The notes beneath the pieces were generated by a model that saw only the letters and a list, made by a program, of their open reading frames with translations, ran no database searches and had not been told where the DNA came from. Below are positions 25,527 through 34,079 of a DNA stretch of 64,000 nucleotides, one piece after another; the first letter of the stretch is position 1; each line of letters opens with the position of its first letter. The translations under genes and the position numbers were made by a program. Source of the stretch: SZAS-103 sp038316385 (GTDB taxonomy: Bacteria; Pseudomonadota; Gammaproteobacteria; Xanthomonadales; Xanthomonadaceae); the NCBI GenBank assembly GCA_038316385.1, contig JBBQAN010000009.1:1-64000 (forward strand), in the 5' to 3' direction.

Positions 25527-26111
25527 TCATGGCACCACAAAACCCACATCGCGCAACATTTGTGCAAGCGCGATCATCGGCAGCCCGATCAGCGCGGTCG
25601 GGTCGTCGTTGCGGATGGATTCGAACAATGCGATGCCGAGTCCTTCGGACTTGAAACTGCCGGCACAATCGTACGGGTGTTCCTCGTGCAGGTAGCGTTC
25701 GATGGTGGCGTCGTCGAGCACGCGAAACACGACGTCGGTGACATCGCGATGGATCAGCGCGATATTGGCCGCGTCGCAGCGCACGCAGACCGAGGTGTGG
25801 AACCGCAACGTGTTGCCCGATGCTGCGCGCAACTGTGCGACCGCGCTGGCGTGGTCGCCGGGTTTGCCAAGCGCAAGGCCGTCGCGTTCGGCGACTTGAT
25901 CCGAGCCGATCACCCATGCTTCGGGATGCGATCGCGCTACTGCATCGGCTTTGGCGCGCGCGAGCCGCTCAGACAGCGACGCTGGCGTCTCGTCCGGCAA
26001 TGGCGATTCGTCGGTCGCGGGCGATACGACGGAATAGGGCAGGGCGAGGCGATCAAGCAATTGCCTGCGATAGACCGAGGTTGAGGCGAGGATCAATTGC
26101 GTTGTTGGCAC
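25527..26111 (-). CDS. Maf/YceF-type nucleotide pyrophosphatase
   Basis: A 194-residue protein of the Maf family, recognised by LILASTSVYRRQLLDRL, DESPLPDETPASLSERLARAKA, WVIGSDQVAERDG, LGKPGDHASAVAQLRAASG and CAGSFKSEGLG. The last segment is closer to the YceF subfamily, which in E. coli hydrolyses 7-methyl-GTP. It is divergent from the yceD-rpmF-fabH cluster with a small membrane-protein gene between, matching the yceF-yceD neighbourhood of E. coli. Confidence 0.92.
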   Translation of the reverse strand: MPTTQLILASTSVYRRQLLDRLALPYSVVSPATDESPLPDETPASLSERLARAKADAVARSHPEAWVIGSDQVAERDGLALGKPGDHASAVAQLRAASGNTLRFHTSVCVRCDAANIALIHRDVTDVVFRVLDDATIERYLHEEHPYDCAGSFKSEGLGIALFESIRNDDPTALIGLPMIALAQMLRDVGFVVP

Positions 26112-26114
26112 AAC

Positions 26115-26609
26115 TCAGCGGCCGTTTCGACGCAGGGCCGGCGGCTCGCGTACCGCGGCTGCGATCGCCGGGCCGGTCGCGGATTCGAGTTCGGCGCCGG
26201 CATTGTCGAGGCGGTCGAGTTCGGCGGCGATGCGCGCGCGCGCGCGTACAAGCGCGGCAGCGGCCTCGTCCAATGTCTGCTGACTCGCGGTGCCCACGTT
26301 CTGTTGCAGCCACATGCGGTGCTGCAGCAGATCGCGAAATCCGGCCTGTAGGCGATCGTTGCTGTCCAGCGATGCGCGCGCATCGGCGGCGATGTCCGAC
26401 GGCATCCGCCCGACCACGGTCTGCATGACCCCCATGCGCTCGCGCGTACGGCGCAACAGGGTTTCCATTGCGTCGGCATCGTCCATGATGCGGGTCAGGG
26501 TGCGCTGGCGCCGATTCAACTGGCTGCGCTGCCACAGGATGATGCCCGCGATGACGACAAGCACGGCGAGTACAAACACCAAGGTTGTGATGGATCGATC
26601 CACAGTCAT
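26115..26609 (-). CDS. Membrane-anchored coiled-coil protein
   Basis: A 164-residue protein from ATG 26609. It has one N-terminal membrane helix (TTLVFVLAVLVVIAGIILW, residues about 8-26) and a long helical part with heptad-like leucine, arginine and alanine spacing (RTLTRIMDDADAMETLLRR; ALVRARARIAAELDRL). A longer reading from 26783 would put non-coding promoter sequence in frame and is unlikely. Its stop is 3 bases before the Maf gene start, so the two form an operon. No family recognised; topology suggests the C-terminal part faces the periplasm. Confidence 0.65.
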   Translation of the reverse strand: MTVDRSITTLVFVLAVLVVIAGIILWQRSQLNRRQRTLTRIMDDADAMETLLRRTRERMGVMQTVVGRMPSDIAADARASLDSNDRLQAGFRDLLQHRMWLQQNVGTASQQTLDEAAAALVRARARIAAELDRLDNAGAELESATGPAIAAAVREPPALRRNGR

Positions 26610-26685
26610 GCGAATCCGACAATATGGCAGTCTGCACCAGCGGTAGGGCAAGCCGCAAACCTCACGTTTCATTGAACTCCCGTAA

Positions 26686-26715
26686 TTGACACGCACCATT
26701 GCCAGCCCGTATTCT
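26686..26715 (+). promoter_or_regulatory. Candidate sigma-70 promoter of yceD-rpmF-fabH
   Basis: TTGACA (26686-26691) matches the -35 consensus exactly and TATTCT (26710-26715) matches the -10 at four of six, with an 18-bp spacer. The predicted transcript start (about 26722) lies only some three bases before the yceD ATG at 26725, so the message would be leaderless or nearly so. Confidence 0.6.
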
Positions 26716-26724
26716 CTCGCTCTT

Positions 26725-27285
26725 ATGTCCGCTGGCCTGCCCGAGACGCTGGATGCTTGGCGCATGCTGGCTGCGTGCCGCACTTTCGAGGGCGTGCTGT
26801 CGCTGGCAGCAATGCCGCGTTTGCGCGATGCGCTGGAGCAGCCCGAGTTGGAGCAGGGCGGCGGCGAATGCCGTTATGCCTTGGAGTTCGACCGCGGCGT
26901 GATGGATGTGCCGTATGTTGAAATCCGTGTGCAGGCGGAATTGCCACTCGTCTGCCAACGCAGCCTGCAGCGATTCATGCTGCCGGTGCAAATCGTGCAA
27001 CGACTGGTGCTGGTCACCCGCGATGAGCAGGAGGCCGAGTTGCCGGAAGGGTACGAGATGTTGAAACCCGAAGCAGATGGCACGATCCATCCGCTGGAAC
27101 TGATCGAGGACGAGCTCATACTCGCCATTCCGGTGATTCCAATGGATCCGCGCAGCGAACCGGTCGATGTCACTTGGCCGCACGCAGCTGCAACGAACGA
27201 AGCAAACGATGTTGAACAAGCATCACCCAAGAATCCGTTCGCCGTGTTGGCTGATCTCAAGCAACCCCGGCCCAAGTCCAACTAA
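26725..27285 (+). CDS. yceD: YceD/DUF177 family protein (23S rRNA accumulation protein)
   Basis: A 186-residue protein encoded directly before rpmF, as in most bacteria. It contains ETLDAWRMLAACRTFEG near the start, LVCQRSLQRFMLPVQ, and EADGTIHPLELIEDELILAIPVIPM. YceD is implicated in 23S rRNA accumulation and in co-regulation of L32 with fatty-acid genes. The start MSAGLPETLDAWRM matches relatives; a TTG at 26686 coincides with the -35 box and is rejected. No ribosome site precedes the ATG, consistent with a leaderless message. Confidence 0.92.
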   Translation: MSAGLPETLDAWRMLAACRTFEGVLSLAAMPRLRDALEQPELEQGGGECRYALEFDRGVMDVPYVEIRVQAELPLVCQRSLQRFMLPVQIVQRLVLVTRDEQEAELPEGYEMLKPEADGTIHPLELIEDELILAIPVIPMDPRSEPVDVTWPHAAATNEANDVEQASPKNPFAVLADLKQPRPKSN

Positions 27286-27317
27286 GTCACGCTGCAAAAC
27301 GTTCCCGGAGAATCACC

Positions 27318-27512
27318 ATGGCAGTCCAGAAATCACGCGTTTCCCCCTCGCGCAAGGGCATGCGTCGCGCGCACGACGCGCTGACCGGCAAGCAGTTGTC
27401 CACCGACAAGACCAGCGGCGAGACCCACATTCGTCACCACATCACCAAGGATGGCTACTACCGCGGCCGCCAGGTTATCGAGCCGAAGACTCCGGTCGAC
27501 GTCGAAGAGTAA
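27318..27512 (+). CDS. rpmF: 50S ribosomal protein L32
   Basis: A 64-residue protein beginning AVQKSRVSPSRKGMRRAHDAL and ending in an acidic tail, with HHITKDGYYRGRQVI in the second half. It is the cysteine-free type of L32, lacking the zinc CxxC pairs seen in some lineages. CCCGGAGAA about 9 bases before the ATG is a good ribosome site. Lies in the yceD-rpmF-fabH arrangement. Confidence 0.98.
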   Translation: MAVQKSRVSPSRKGMRRAHDALTGKQLSTDKTSGETHIRHHITKDGYYRGRQVIEPKTPVDVEE

Positions 27513-27579
27513 TCTTCAAAGTTCCGCGTGCGCTGCAGAATGCGTGCGCATGAACGCGACGACTCGGCAGGAGAATAGG

Positions 27580-28569
27580 GTGACCCAACAGGCGCAACGC
27601 GTGTTTTCACGCATCGCCGGCACTGGCAGTTATCTGCCCGAGAAGGTGCTGACCAACGCCGACATGGCGCAATTCGTCGATACCAGCGACGAATGGATCC
27701 GTGAGCGCACCGGCATCCGCCAGCGCCACATCGCGGCCGAAGGGCAAACCACCAGCGACCTGGCCTATGAGGCGGGCTTGCGCGCGATGGAGGCCGCCGG
27801 CATCACCGGCACCGACGTGCAGTTGCTGATCGTCGGCACCACCACGCCCGATATCATTTTCCCATCCACTGCCTGCCTCGTGCAGAACATGCTGGGAGCG
27901 AACGGCTGCATGGCGTTTGATGTCAACGCCGCGTGCTCGGGCTTCATGTATGCACTGAGCATCGCCGACCAGTTCATTCGTGCCGGCACGGTGAAGACAG
28001 CGCTGGTGATCGGTGCGGAAACGCTGACGCGCATGCTCGACTGGTCCGACCGCGGCACCTGCGTGCTGTTCGCCGATGGCGCGGGCGCAGTGGTGCTGAA
28101 AGCCGACGACGAGACCGGCATCATCTCCACCCACATGCATGCGGACGGCGCGTACAAGACTCTGTTGTGGAACCCGGTCGGCGTTTCGGCCGGTTTCAAG
28201 ATGGACGAGAAGAACGCCGGCGTGCGCGTACTCATGGCTGGAAGCGAAGTGTTCAAGGTCGCAGTCAAGACGCTCGACGCCGTCGTCGAGGAAACCCTCG
28301 AAGCCAACGGCATCGACCGCCACGCGATCGACTGGTTGATCCCGCACCAGGCGAACCTGCGCATCATCCAGGCCACGGCAAAACGGCTCGACATGCCGAT
28401 GGAGCGCGTGATCGTCACCGTCGACAAGCATGGCAACACGTCGTCTGGCTCGGTGCCGCTGGCGCTCGACGAAGCCGTGCGTTCGGGCAAGGTGCAACGC
28501 GGGCAATTGCTGCTGCTGGAAGCCTTCGGCGGCGGCTTTACCTGGGGCTCGGCGCTGATTCGCTATTGA
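27580..28569 (+). CDS. fabH: Beta-ketoacyl-ACP synthase III
   Basis: A 329-residue enzyme that condenses acetyl-CoA with malonyl-ACP to start fatty-acid synthesis. The catalytic triad is C119 (VNAACSGFMYAL), H256 (PHQANLRI) and N286 (HGNTSSGS); GTGSYLPEKVLTNADM and DEWIRERTGIRQRHIA are near the N-terminus. GTG 27580 is preferred: AGGAG is 6 bases upstream and the length is close to the family norm, whereas ATG 27550 has no ribosome site. It begins the fab cluster, which is interrupted after this gene by an unrelated small exported protein. Confidence 0.97.
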   Translation: MTQQAQRVFSRIAGTGSYLPEKVLTNADMAQFVDTSDEWIRERTGIRQRHIAAEGQTTSDLAYEAGLRAMEAAGITGTDVQLLIVGTTTPDIIFPSTACLVQNMLGANGCMAFDVNAACSGFMYALSIADQFIRAGTVKTALVIGAETLTRMLDWSDRGTCVLFADGAGAVVLKADDETGIISTHMHADGAYKTLLWNPVGVSAGFKMDEKNAGVRVLMAGSEVFKVAVKTLDAVVEETLEANGIDRHAIDWLIPHQANLRIIQATAKRLDMPMERVIVTVDKHGNTSSGSVPLALDEAVRSGKVQRGQLLLLEAFGGGFTWGSALIRY

Positions 28570-28612
28570 TCCGCGTGTTCCACGTTCGTAATAGCGACCA
28601 CAGAGTCTTCTG

Positions 28613-29206
28613 ATGATACCTAGAATCTTGTTGCTTGCGATGTGCTTTTTGGTGGGAACAGCGTTCGCTGACTCGTCGGTGAAGCTCAAGCATGTCTCGT
28701 TGGATGAGTTTATGTCCGGCGATCTGGCGGTCAGTATTCCGTTGCAGCTCAGCGTTCCGGTTCAATACGACCATGTGGAATTGCCCAGTGTGGGGTCGTC
28801 TTACCACTACTGGATGCTGAAGTCGGAAGCGAGTCGTGCGAACGCAACTGGAGATTTGCCCGGCAACAGCGGCTACATGTACGCAGAAATTTCCGAGAAT
28901 GCTGTCTACCGCAGCGAGAAGGATGTGTTTCGCGGTCTGGAGGATATGACTGCTGATGAAAAAGCGGAGTTCTCGGCGGCCCTTACCGATGTCCGGATGG
29001 AACGATGCAAGACCGGGAAGTTCCCCGTGCTTCTCCTGACGGTAATCGATAAAAAGACCGGTTATCGCATTCATAATATGTTCGTAGCGACGTTGATAGA
29101 TACGAACGTGGTCTTTATCGCGCTAATAGCGCCACACAAACACCAGGAAATCGGCGACCTCGTCTGGGCGGACATCCGCAGCGACTTGGACTGCGCCAAG
29201 CCGTAG
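28613..29206 (+). CDS. Exported protein of unknown function inserted in the fab cluster
   Basis: A 197-residue protein with a clear signal peptide (MIPRILLLAMCFLVGTAFA, cleavage before DSS). The mature part is acidic and mixed alpha/beta, with SYHYWMLKSEASRAN, NSGYMYAEISENAVYRSEKD and FMVATLIDTN-like strands, and two cysteines (in MERCKTG and DLDCAKP) that may form a disulfide. I recognise no family. Codon use is less GC-rich than the flanking fab genes, which together with its position between fabH and fabD suggests a later insertion. No strong ribosome site precedes ATG 28613. Confidence 0.75.
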   Translation: MIPRILLLAMCFLVGTAFADSSVKLKHVSLDEFMSGDLAVSIPLQLSVPVQYDHVELPSVGSSYHYWMLKSEASRANATGDLPGNSGYMYAEISENAVYRSEKDVFRGLEDMTADEKAEFSAALTDVRMERCKTGKFPVLLLTVIDKKTGYRIHNMFVATLIDTNVVFIALIAPHKHQEIGDLVWADIRSDLDCAKP

Positions 29207-29257
29207 CCCGGATCGAACGCTTGCAGTTCGATCTCATTTGCAGACAAGTGAGACCTC

Positions 29258-30214
29258 ATGCATCCAACCGAAACACACCTCGCCTTCGTCTTCCCCGGCC
29301 AAGGCTCCCAATCCGTCGGCATGCTCGCCGAACTCGCGGCCGCGCATCCGATCGTGCGCGAAACATTTGCCGAAGCGTCCGATGGCGCCGATATCGATCT
29401 CTGGGCGCTTTCGCAGGAAGGCGCCGAAGCCGAACTCAATCGCACCGAATACACCCAGCCTGCACTGCTCGCCGCCGGCATCGCTGTCTGGCGCGCGTGG
29501 CAGGCTGCAGGCGGTGCGCAGCCATCGCTGCTCGCGGGTCATAGCCTCGGCGAATATAGCGCGCTGGTCGCGGCCGGAGCGTTGTCTTTACACGACGGCG
29601 CGAAGCTCGTGCGTGAGCGCGGTCGACTAATGCAAGCCGCCGTTCCAGCTGGACAGGGTGCGATGGCGGCGGTGCTCGGCGCCGAAGACGCGTTGGTCGT
29701 CGAAGTGTGCGCAGAGGTGTCGAGCGGCGGCGACTCTGTTGTGGTGCCGGCAAACTACAATTCGCCCGGGCAAATCGTGATCGGCGGCGATGCGATCGCG
29801 GTCGATACCGCACTCGCGGTACTCGCCGGTCGCGGCGTCCGCAAGGCGGTGAAGCTCGCCGTCAGCGTGCCGTCGCATACGCCGCTGATGTTCGATGCCG
29901 CGCAACGTCTCGGCGAGATCATGGCGACGTTGTCGTGGTCGCTACCGACTCTGCCTGTCGTGCAGAACGCCGACGCGGCGGTGGCCGATTCGATCGACGG
30001 AATTCGCGATGCGCTGGTGCGCCAGCTCTACCAGCCGGTGCTATGGACCGATTGCGTACGCACGCTGGCCGCCAATGGGGCGACCCGCATCGCCGAATGC
30101 GGCCCGGGCAAGGTGCTCACGGGTTTGATCAAGCGCATCGACAAGACCCTGAATGCGCGCGCGCTCGGCGCGCCGGAAGATTTCGACGCAACATTGCAGG
30201 AGTTCAAGGCATGA
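29258..30214 (+). CDS. fabD: Malonyl-CoA:ACP transacylase
   Basis: A 318-residue enzyme that moves malonyl from CoA to ACP. The oxyanion-hole motif is FPGQGSQ at 12-18, the nucleophile is S96 in GHSLGE, and the catalytic histidine is in SVPSHTPLM near 205. The C-terminal GPGKVLTGLIKRI fits. Length is normal. The stop overlaps the fabG start in ATGA. Provides malonyl-ACP for FabH and FabF. Confidence 0.98.
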   Translation: MHPTETHLAFVFPGQGSQSVGMLAELAAAHPIVRETFAEASDGADIDLWALSQEGAEAELNRTEYTQPALLAAGIAVWRAWQAAGGAQPSLLAGHSLGEYSALVAAGALSLHDGAKLVRERGRLMQAAVPAGQGAMAAVLGAEDALVVEVCAEVSSGGDSVVVPANYNSPGQIVIGGDAIAVDTALAVLAGRGVRKAVKLAVSVPSHTPLMFDAAQRLGEIMATLSWSLPTLPVVQNADAAVADSIDGIRDALVRQLYQPVLWTDCVRTLAANGATRIAECGPGKVLTGLIKRIDKTLNARALGAPEDFDATLQEFKA

Positions 30215-30957
30215 CCGAACAAGCATTGAAAGGCGACATCGCCCTCGTCACCGGCGCAAGCCGCGGCATCGGTGCGGCGATCGCGGATGAACTTGCGGCG
30301 CAGGGCGCGATCGTGATCGGCACCGCGACCACCGAAGCCGGTGCCGCAGCAATCGGCGAACGCCTCGCTGCTTATGGCGGAACAGGGCGCGCACTCAATG
30401 TCACCGATGCCGCTGCGGTCGATGCATTGATCGAGAGCATCGCGAAGGATTACGGTCCAGTGTCGGTGCTAGTCAACAACGCCGGCATCACCCGCGACCA
30501 TCTGCTGATGCGCATGAAGGAGGAGGACTGGAATGCGATCATCGACACCAACCTCAGTTCGGTCTTTCGCACATCAAAAGCGGTGTTGCGCGCAATGATG
30601 AAGGCGCGCCGTGGCCGCATCATCAACATCGCATCGGTGATCGGCCTTACCGGCAATCCGGGGCAGGCGAATTACGCAGCCGCGAAAGCCGGAATTATTG
30701 CGTTCTCCAAATCGCTCGCGCGCGAGATTGGTTCGCGCGGGATCACCGTCAATGTGATTGCGCCGGGATTCATCGACACCGATATGACCCGCGCATTGCC
30801 CGATGCCGGTAAGCAGGCGATGCTCGCGCAGATCGCGCTCGGACGCTTCGGCGAGCCGGCCGATATCGCGCGCGCAGTTGCATTCCTCGCCGGGCCATCC
30901 GCGACCTATATCACAGGCGAGACATTGCACGTCAATGGCGGCATGTACATGGCGTAA
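30211..30957 (+). CDS. fabG: 3-oxoacyl-ACP reductase
   Basis: A 248-residue short-chain dehydrogenase. The NADPH-binding motif is TGASRGIG (15-22), NNAG lies near 87-90, the catalytic set is Asn, Ser (IASVIG), Tyr and Lys in NYAAAKAG near 152-158, and GFIDTDMTRAL follows. The C-terminus GETLHVNGGMYMA is typical of FabG. It reduces 3-ketoacyl-ACP in each elongation round. ATG 30211 overlaps the fabD stop. Confidence 0.97.
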   Translation: MTEQALKGDIALVTGASRGIGAAIADELAAQGAIVIGTATTEAGAAAIGERLAAYGGTGRALNVTDAAAVDALIESIAKDYGPVSVLVNNAGITRDHLLMRMKEEDWNAIIDTNLSSVFRTSKAVLRAMMKARRGRIINIASVIGLTGNPGQANYAAAKAGIIAFSKSLAREIGSRGITVNVIAPGFIDTDMTRALPDAGKQAMLAQIALGRFGEPADIARAVAFLAGPSATYITGETLHVNGGMYMA

Positions 30958-30997
30958 CGCTTGAAAAGTGCTGTGGAACCGGCGCATGCGGCGAAGG

Positions 30998-31026
30998 CTG
31001 TTGCGGGCGCGGGTTTCCACTACAAT
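30998..31026 (+). promoter_or_regulatory. Candidate acpP promoter
   Basis: TACAAT (31021-31026) matches the -10 consensus at five of six. The best -35 candidate, CTGTTG (30998-31003), has a 17-bp spacer but is weak. The same core, TACAATACGC, occurs before rlmD at 52510. An own promoter for acpP is common because ACP is needed in large amounts. Confidence 0.45.
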
Positions 31027-31060
31027 ACGCCCGCCGGCAATTCATCACTGAGGTCAATCC

Positions 31061-31300
31061 ATGAGCACCATCGAAGAACGCGTCAAGAAAATCGTTGTCG
31101 AACAACTAGGCGTCAAGGAAGAGGACGTCACCACAAACGCCTCGTTCGTTGACGATCTGGGCGCGGACTCGCTGGACACTGTCGAGCTGGTGATGGCGCT
31201 CGAGGAAGAATTCGAATGCGAAATCCCGGACGAAGATGCTGAAAAGATCACCAGCGTCCAGCAGGCGATCGACTATGTGAAGGCCCACACCAAGAGTTGA
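31061..31300 (+). CDS. acpP: Acyl carrier protein
   Basis: A 79-residue acidic helical protein with the phosphopantetheine attachment serine S37 in GADSLDTVEL. It starts MSTIEERVKKIVVEQLGV, a standard ACP N-terminus. It carries growing acyl chains for the Fab enzymes encoded on both sides. GAGG about 9 bases before the ATG serves as ribosome site. A strong GC hairpin follows the gene. Confidence 0.99.
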   Translation: MSTIEERVKKIVVEQLGVKEEDVTTNASFVDDLGADSLDTVELVMALEEEFECEIPDEDAEKITSVQQAIDYVKAHTKS

Positions 31301-31318
31301 TCGCGGCTTGAACGGGTC

Positions 31319-31352
31319 GCACATGCCGGGGCCGCGCATCGCGGCCCTGTGC
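31319..31352 (+). terminator. Strong stem-loop between acpP and fabF (attenuator-like)
   Basis: GGGCCGCG (329-336 of the 31000 block) and CGCGGCCC (340-347) form a perfect 8-bp GC stem with a 3-base loop, extended by GCACA/TGTGC arms with a small bulge. Only a short, mixed T-rich run follows, so full termination is doubtful. It could limit read-through into fabF and protect acpP mRNA from 3' exonucleases, keeping ACP levels above FabF. Confidence 0.5.
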
Positions 31353-31417
31353 ATTTCAAAGGTGGAATCGCAAGTCGCTTGCAGCAACTGCGCGGATGCG
31401 CACAGCGGGAGGATCGG

Positions 31418-32656
31418 ATGAGTCAGCGTCGCGTCGTGATCACCGGAATGGGTATCGTGTCGCCGGTCGGCAATGATCTTGTCACCGCGTGGGACAACAT
31501 CGTCAATGGTCGCTCTGGCATCGGCCCGATCACCCATTTCGATACTGCGGGCTTTGCGACCACCATCGCCGGCGAGGTGCGCGGCTTCGATCCGACCACG
31601 TTCGTGTCGCCGAAAGACGTCAAGAAGATGGATCCGTTCATCCACTACGGAGTCGCTGCCGGCATGATGGCGATGGTCGATGCAGGACTCGAAATCACCG
31701 ATACAAACGCCGAACGCACCGGTGTGATCATCGGCTCCGGGATCGGCGGTATTGCCGGCATCGAGAAGACTTCGATCGCGTGGCATGAAGGCGGCCCGCG
31801 CAAGATCTCGCCGTTCTACGTGCCCTCCACGATCATCAACATGGTCTCGGGTCAATTGTGCATCTTGAAGGGTATCAAGGGCCCGAATTTCTCGGCGGTA
31901 TCTGCGTGTGCGACCTCGAACCACAGCATCGGCACCGCGATGCGCATGATCCAGTACGGCGATGCAGACATCATGATTGCCGGTGGCGCGGAGTACGGCG
32001 CATCGCCGACCTCGGTCGGTGGCTTTTGCGCGATGAAGGCGATGTCCACGCGAAACGACGATCCGACGCGTGCGAGCCGGCCGTGGGATCGCGATCGCGA
32101 TGGCTTCGTGCTCGGCGACGGTGCCGGTATTCTCGTGCTCGAAGAATACGAATCCGCGAAGGCGCGCGGCGCACGCATCTATTGCGAGCTTGCCGGGTAC
32201 GGCGCGGGTTCCGACGCATACCACATGACGGCGCCGAGCGAAAACGGCGAGGGGCCGGCGCGCTGCATGGGCGTTGCGTTGCGCGATGCGAAGCTCAATC
32301 CGACCGACGTCGAATACGTCAACGCGCATGGCACCTCCACACCGCTCGGCGATCTTGCGGAAACGCTCGCTCTCAAGCGCGCGCTCGGCGATCACGCGTA
32401 CAAAACGATGGTCAGTTCGACAAAATCGATGACCGGCCATTTGCTCGGCGCAGCCGGCGGCGTTGAGGCGATTTTCAGCGTGCTCGCGCTGCACAACGGC
32501 GTCATTCCGCCGACGATCAATCTTGACCATCCGGGCGAGGGCTGCGATCTCGATTACGTGCCGAACATCGCGCGCGAAAAGAAGATATCGGTTGCGGTGT
32601 CGAACGGCTTCGGTTTCGGCGGCACCAACGGAACACTGGTGTTCCGCACGATCTGA
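31418..32656 (+). CDS. fabF: Beta-ketoacyl-ACP synthase II
   Basis: A 412-residue condensing enzyme for chain elongation. Nucleophile C164 lies in VSACATSNHSIG; the histidines are in NAHGTSTPLGD and GHLLGAAGG, and the C-terminal FGFGGTNG loop is intact. ATG 31418 has GGGAGGA about 7 bases upstream. It closes the fab cluster and is followed by pabB 67 bp later, a neighbour order usual in this lineage. Confidence 0.98.
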   Translation: MSQRRVVITGMGIVSPVGNDLVTAWDNIVNGRSGIGPITHFDTAGFATTIAGEVRGFDPTTFVSPKDVKKMDPFIHYGVAAGMMAMVDAGLEITDTNAERTGVIIGSGIGGIAGIEKTSIAWHEGGPRKISPFYVPSTIINMVSGQLCILKGIKGPNFSAVSACATSNHSIGTAMRMIQYGDADIMIAGGAEYGASPTSVGGFCAMKAMSTRNDDPTRASRPWDRDRDGFVLGDGAGILVLEEYESAKARGARIYCELAGYGAGSDAYHMTAPSENGEGPARCMGVALRDAKLNPTDVEYVNAHGTSTPLGDLAETLALKRALGDHAYKTMVSSTKSMTGHLLGAAGGVEAIFSVLALHNGVIPPTINLDHPGEGCDLDYVPNIAREKKISVAVSNGFGFGGTNGTLVFRTI

Positions 32657-32723
32657 TGCAACGCACGCGGCATTTGCAGGCGCACGTGCGAACCGATTTC
32701 AATACATCTTCGTTGAGCCATCC

Positions 32724-34079
32724 GTGATCGAAACACGCATGTTGCATGGCGACACCGATCTGCTCGCGCTGCATCGCTGTTTTCCGGAACGCTATCCGCT
32801 GCTGCTCGAAAGCGTGGCCGATGGCACGCTGCGTTCACGCTGGGATTTGTTGCTTGTTACCGACGGCACCGGGTTCCGCAGAAACTCTGCCGGCATGGTT
32901 TCCACGCTCGACGGCCACGCATTGTCTGGCGGGTTTTTCGATCAGCTCGATGCCGCGTGGGATGCGCTGCGCTGCGAACACAACCGAGACGACGTGCCGT
33001 TCCATGGCGGATGGGCGTTGTACTTAGGTTACGAACTCGTGGGCGAGATCGAACCGATACTTGATCTTCCGCTACCGGAACCTGACACGCTTCCATCGGC
33101 GCTCGCACTGCGTTGTCCGGGAGCGCTGCTGCGCGATCGCGAACACGGCACCGTGATCGCGATCGCCGAACATGGCTTTGCTGCGTTGTTCAATGCGATC
33201 GACTCGGACGTGCGATTGGCAAATGCAAGCACGTTGCCGGAATGGATACCACCTGTCGCAGTCGATGAAGAAGATTCACAAGCCTTCATCGATGGCGTTG
33301 CATGCGTGCACGAGCATCTCGTCGCCGGTGATGTGTTCCAGGTCAATCTCTCGCGTGGATGGCAGGCGCGTTTTACCAAGTCGCCTGCACCTGGCGCCGT
33401 GTATCAGCGTTTGCGGGCAGCGAATCCCGCACCATTCGCGGCCTCGCTGATCCAGCCCAATTGGGCACTTGCGAGTTCATCGCCGGAGCGGCTGATTAGC
33501 GTGCGCGACCGCATCATCGAAACCCGTCCGATCGCCGGCACGCGCCCGCGCCTTGTCGCGGACGACGAAGCGGCACGCGTGCGCGAACTCATCGGTCATC
33601 CGAAGGAGCGCGCCGAGCACGTGATGCTGATCGACCTCGAACGCAGCGATCTTGGTCGCGTCTGCGTGCCGGGTAGCGTCGAAGTCGACGAGCTGATGGT
33701 GGTCGAGAGTTACGCGCACGTACATCACATCGTATCCAACGTGTGCGGCATCCTGCGCAAGGATGTCACGCCGGCAGAGGCGATCCGAGCGGTGTTTCCC
33801 GGCGGCACGATCACCGGTTGCCCGAAGGTGCGTTGCATGCAGATCATCGCTGACATCGAAGGCGTCGGACGCGGCGAATACACTGGCGCGCTGGGTTACC
33901 TGGATCGCAATGGCGACATGGATCTGAACATATTGATCCGCAGTTTTCGCCTGATCGGGGATAGCCTGCATTTTCGCGCAGGCGCCGGCATCGTCGCCGA
34001 TTCGGTTGCCGCCCTCGAACTCGACGAAACCCGCGCAAAGGCGCGTGGATTGCTGCGCGCACTCGATCCAGACGCATGA
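32724..34079 (+). CDS. pabB: Aminodeoxychorismate synthase component I
   Basis: A 451-residue chorismate-utilising enzyme making 4-amino-4-deoxychorismate for folate. The C-terminal catalytic half contains FQVNLSRGW, SPERLISVRDRIIETRPIAGTRPR, HPKERAEHVMLIDLERSDLGRV, FPGGTITGCPKVRCMQII and GEYTGALGYLDRNGDMDLNILIRSF, all hallmarks of the family. The PIAGTRPR context indicates PabB rather than an ammonia-only anthranilate synthase. GTG 32724 is chosen because relatives begin a few residues before the conserved DTDLLALHR; ATG 32739 is the alternative. The stop overlaps pabC. Confidence 0.95.
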   Translation: MIETRMLHGDTDLLALHRCFPERYPLLLESVADGTLRSRWDLLLVTDGTGFRRNSAGMVSTLDGHALSGGFFDQLDAAWDALRCEHNRDDVPFHGGWALYLGYELVGEIEPILDLPLPEPDTLPSALALRCPGALLRDREHGTVIAIAEHGFAALFNAIDSDVRLANASTLPEWIPPVAVDEEDSQAFIDGVACVHEHLVAGDVFQVNLSRGWQARFTKSPAPGAVYQRLRAANPAPFAASLIQPNWALASSSPERLISVRDRIIETRPIAGTRPRLVADDEAARVRELIGHPKERAEHVMLIDLERSDLGRVCVPGSVEVDELMVVESYAHVHHIVSNVCGILRKDVTPAEAIRAVFPGGTITGCPKVRCMQIIADIEGVGRGEYTGALGYLDRNGDMDLNILIRSFRLIGDSLHFRAGAGIVADSVAALELDETRAKARGLLRALDPDA

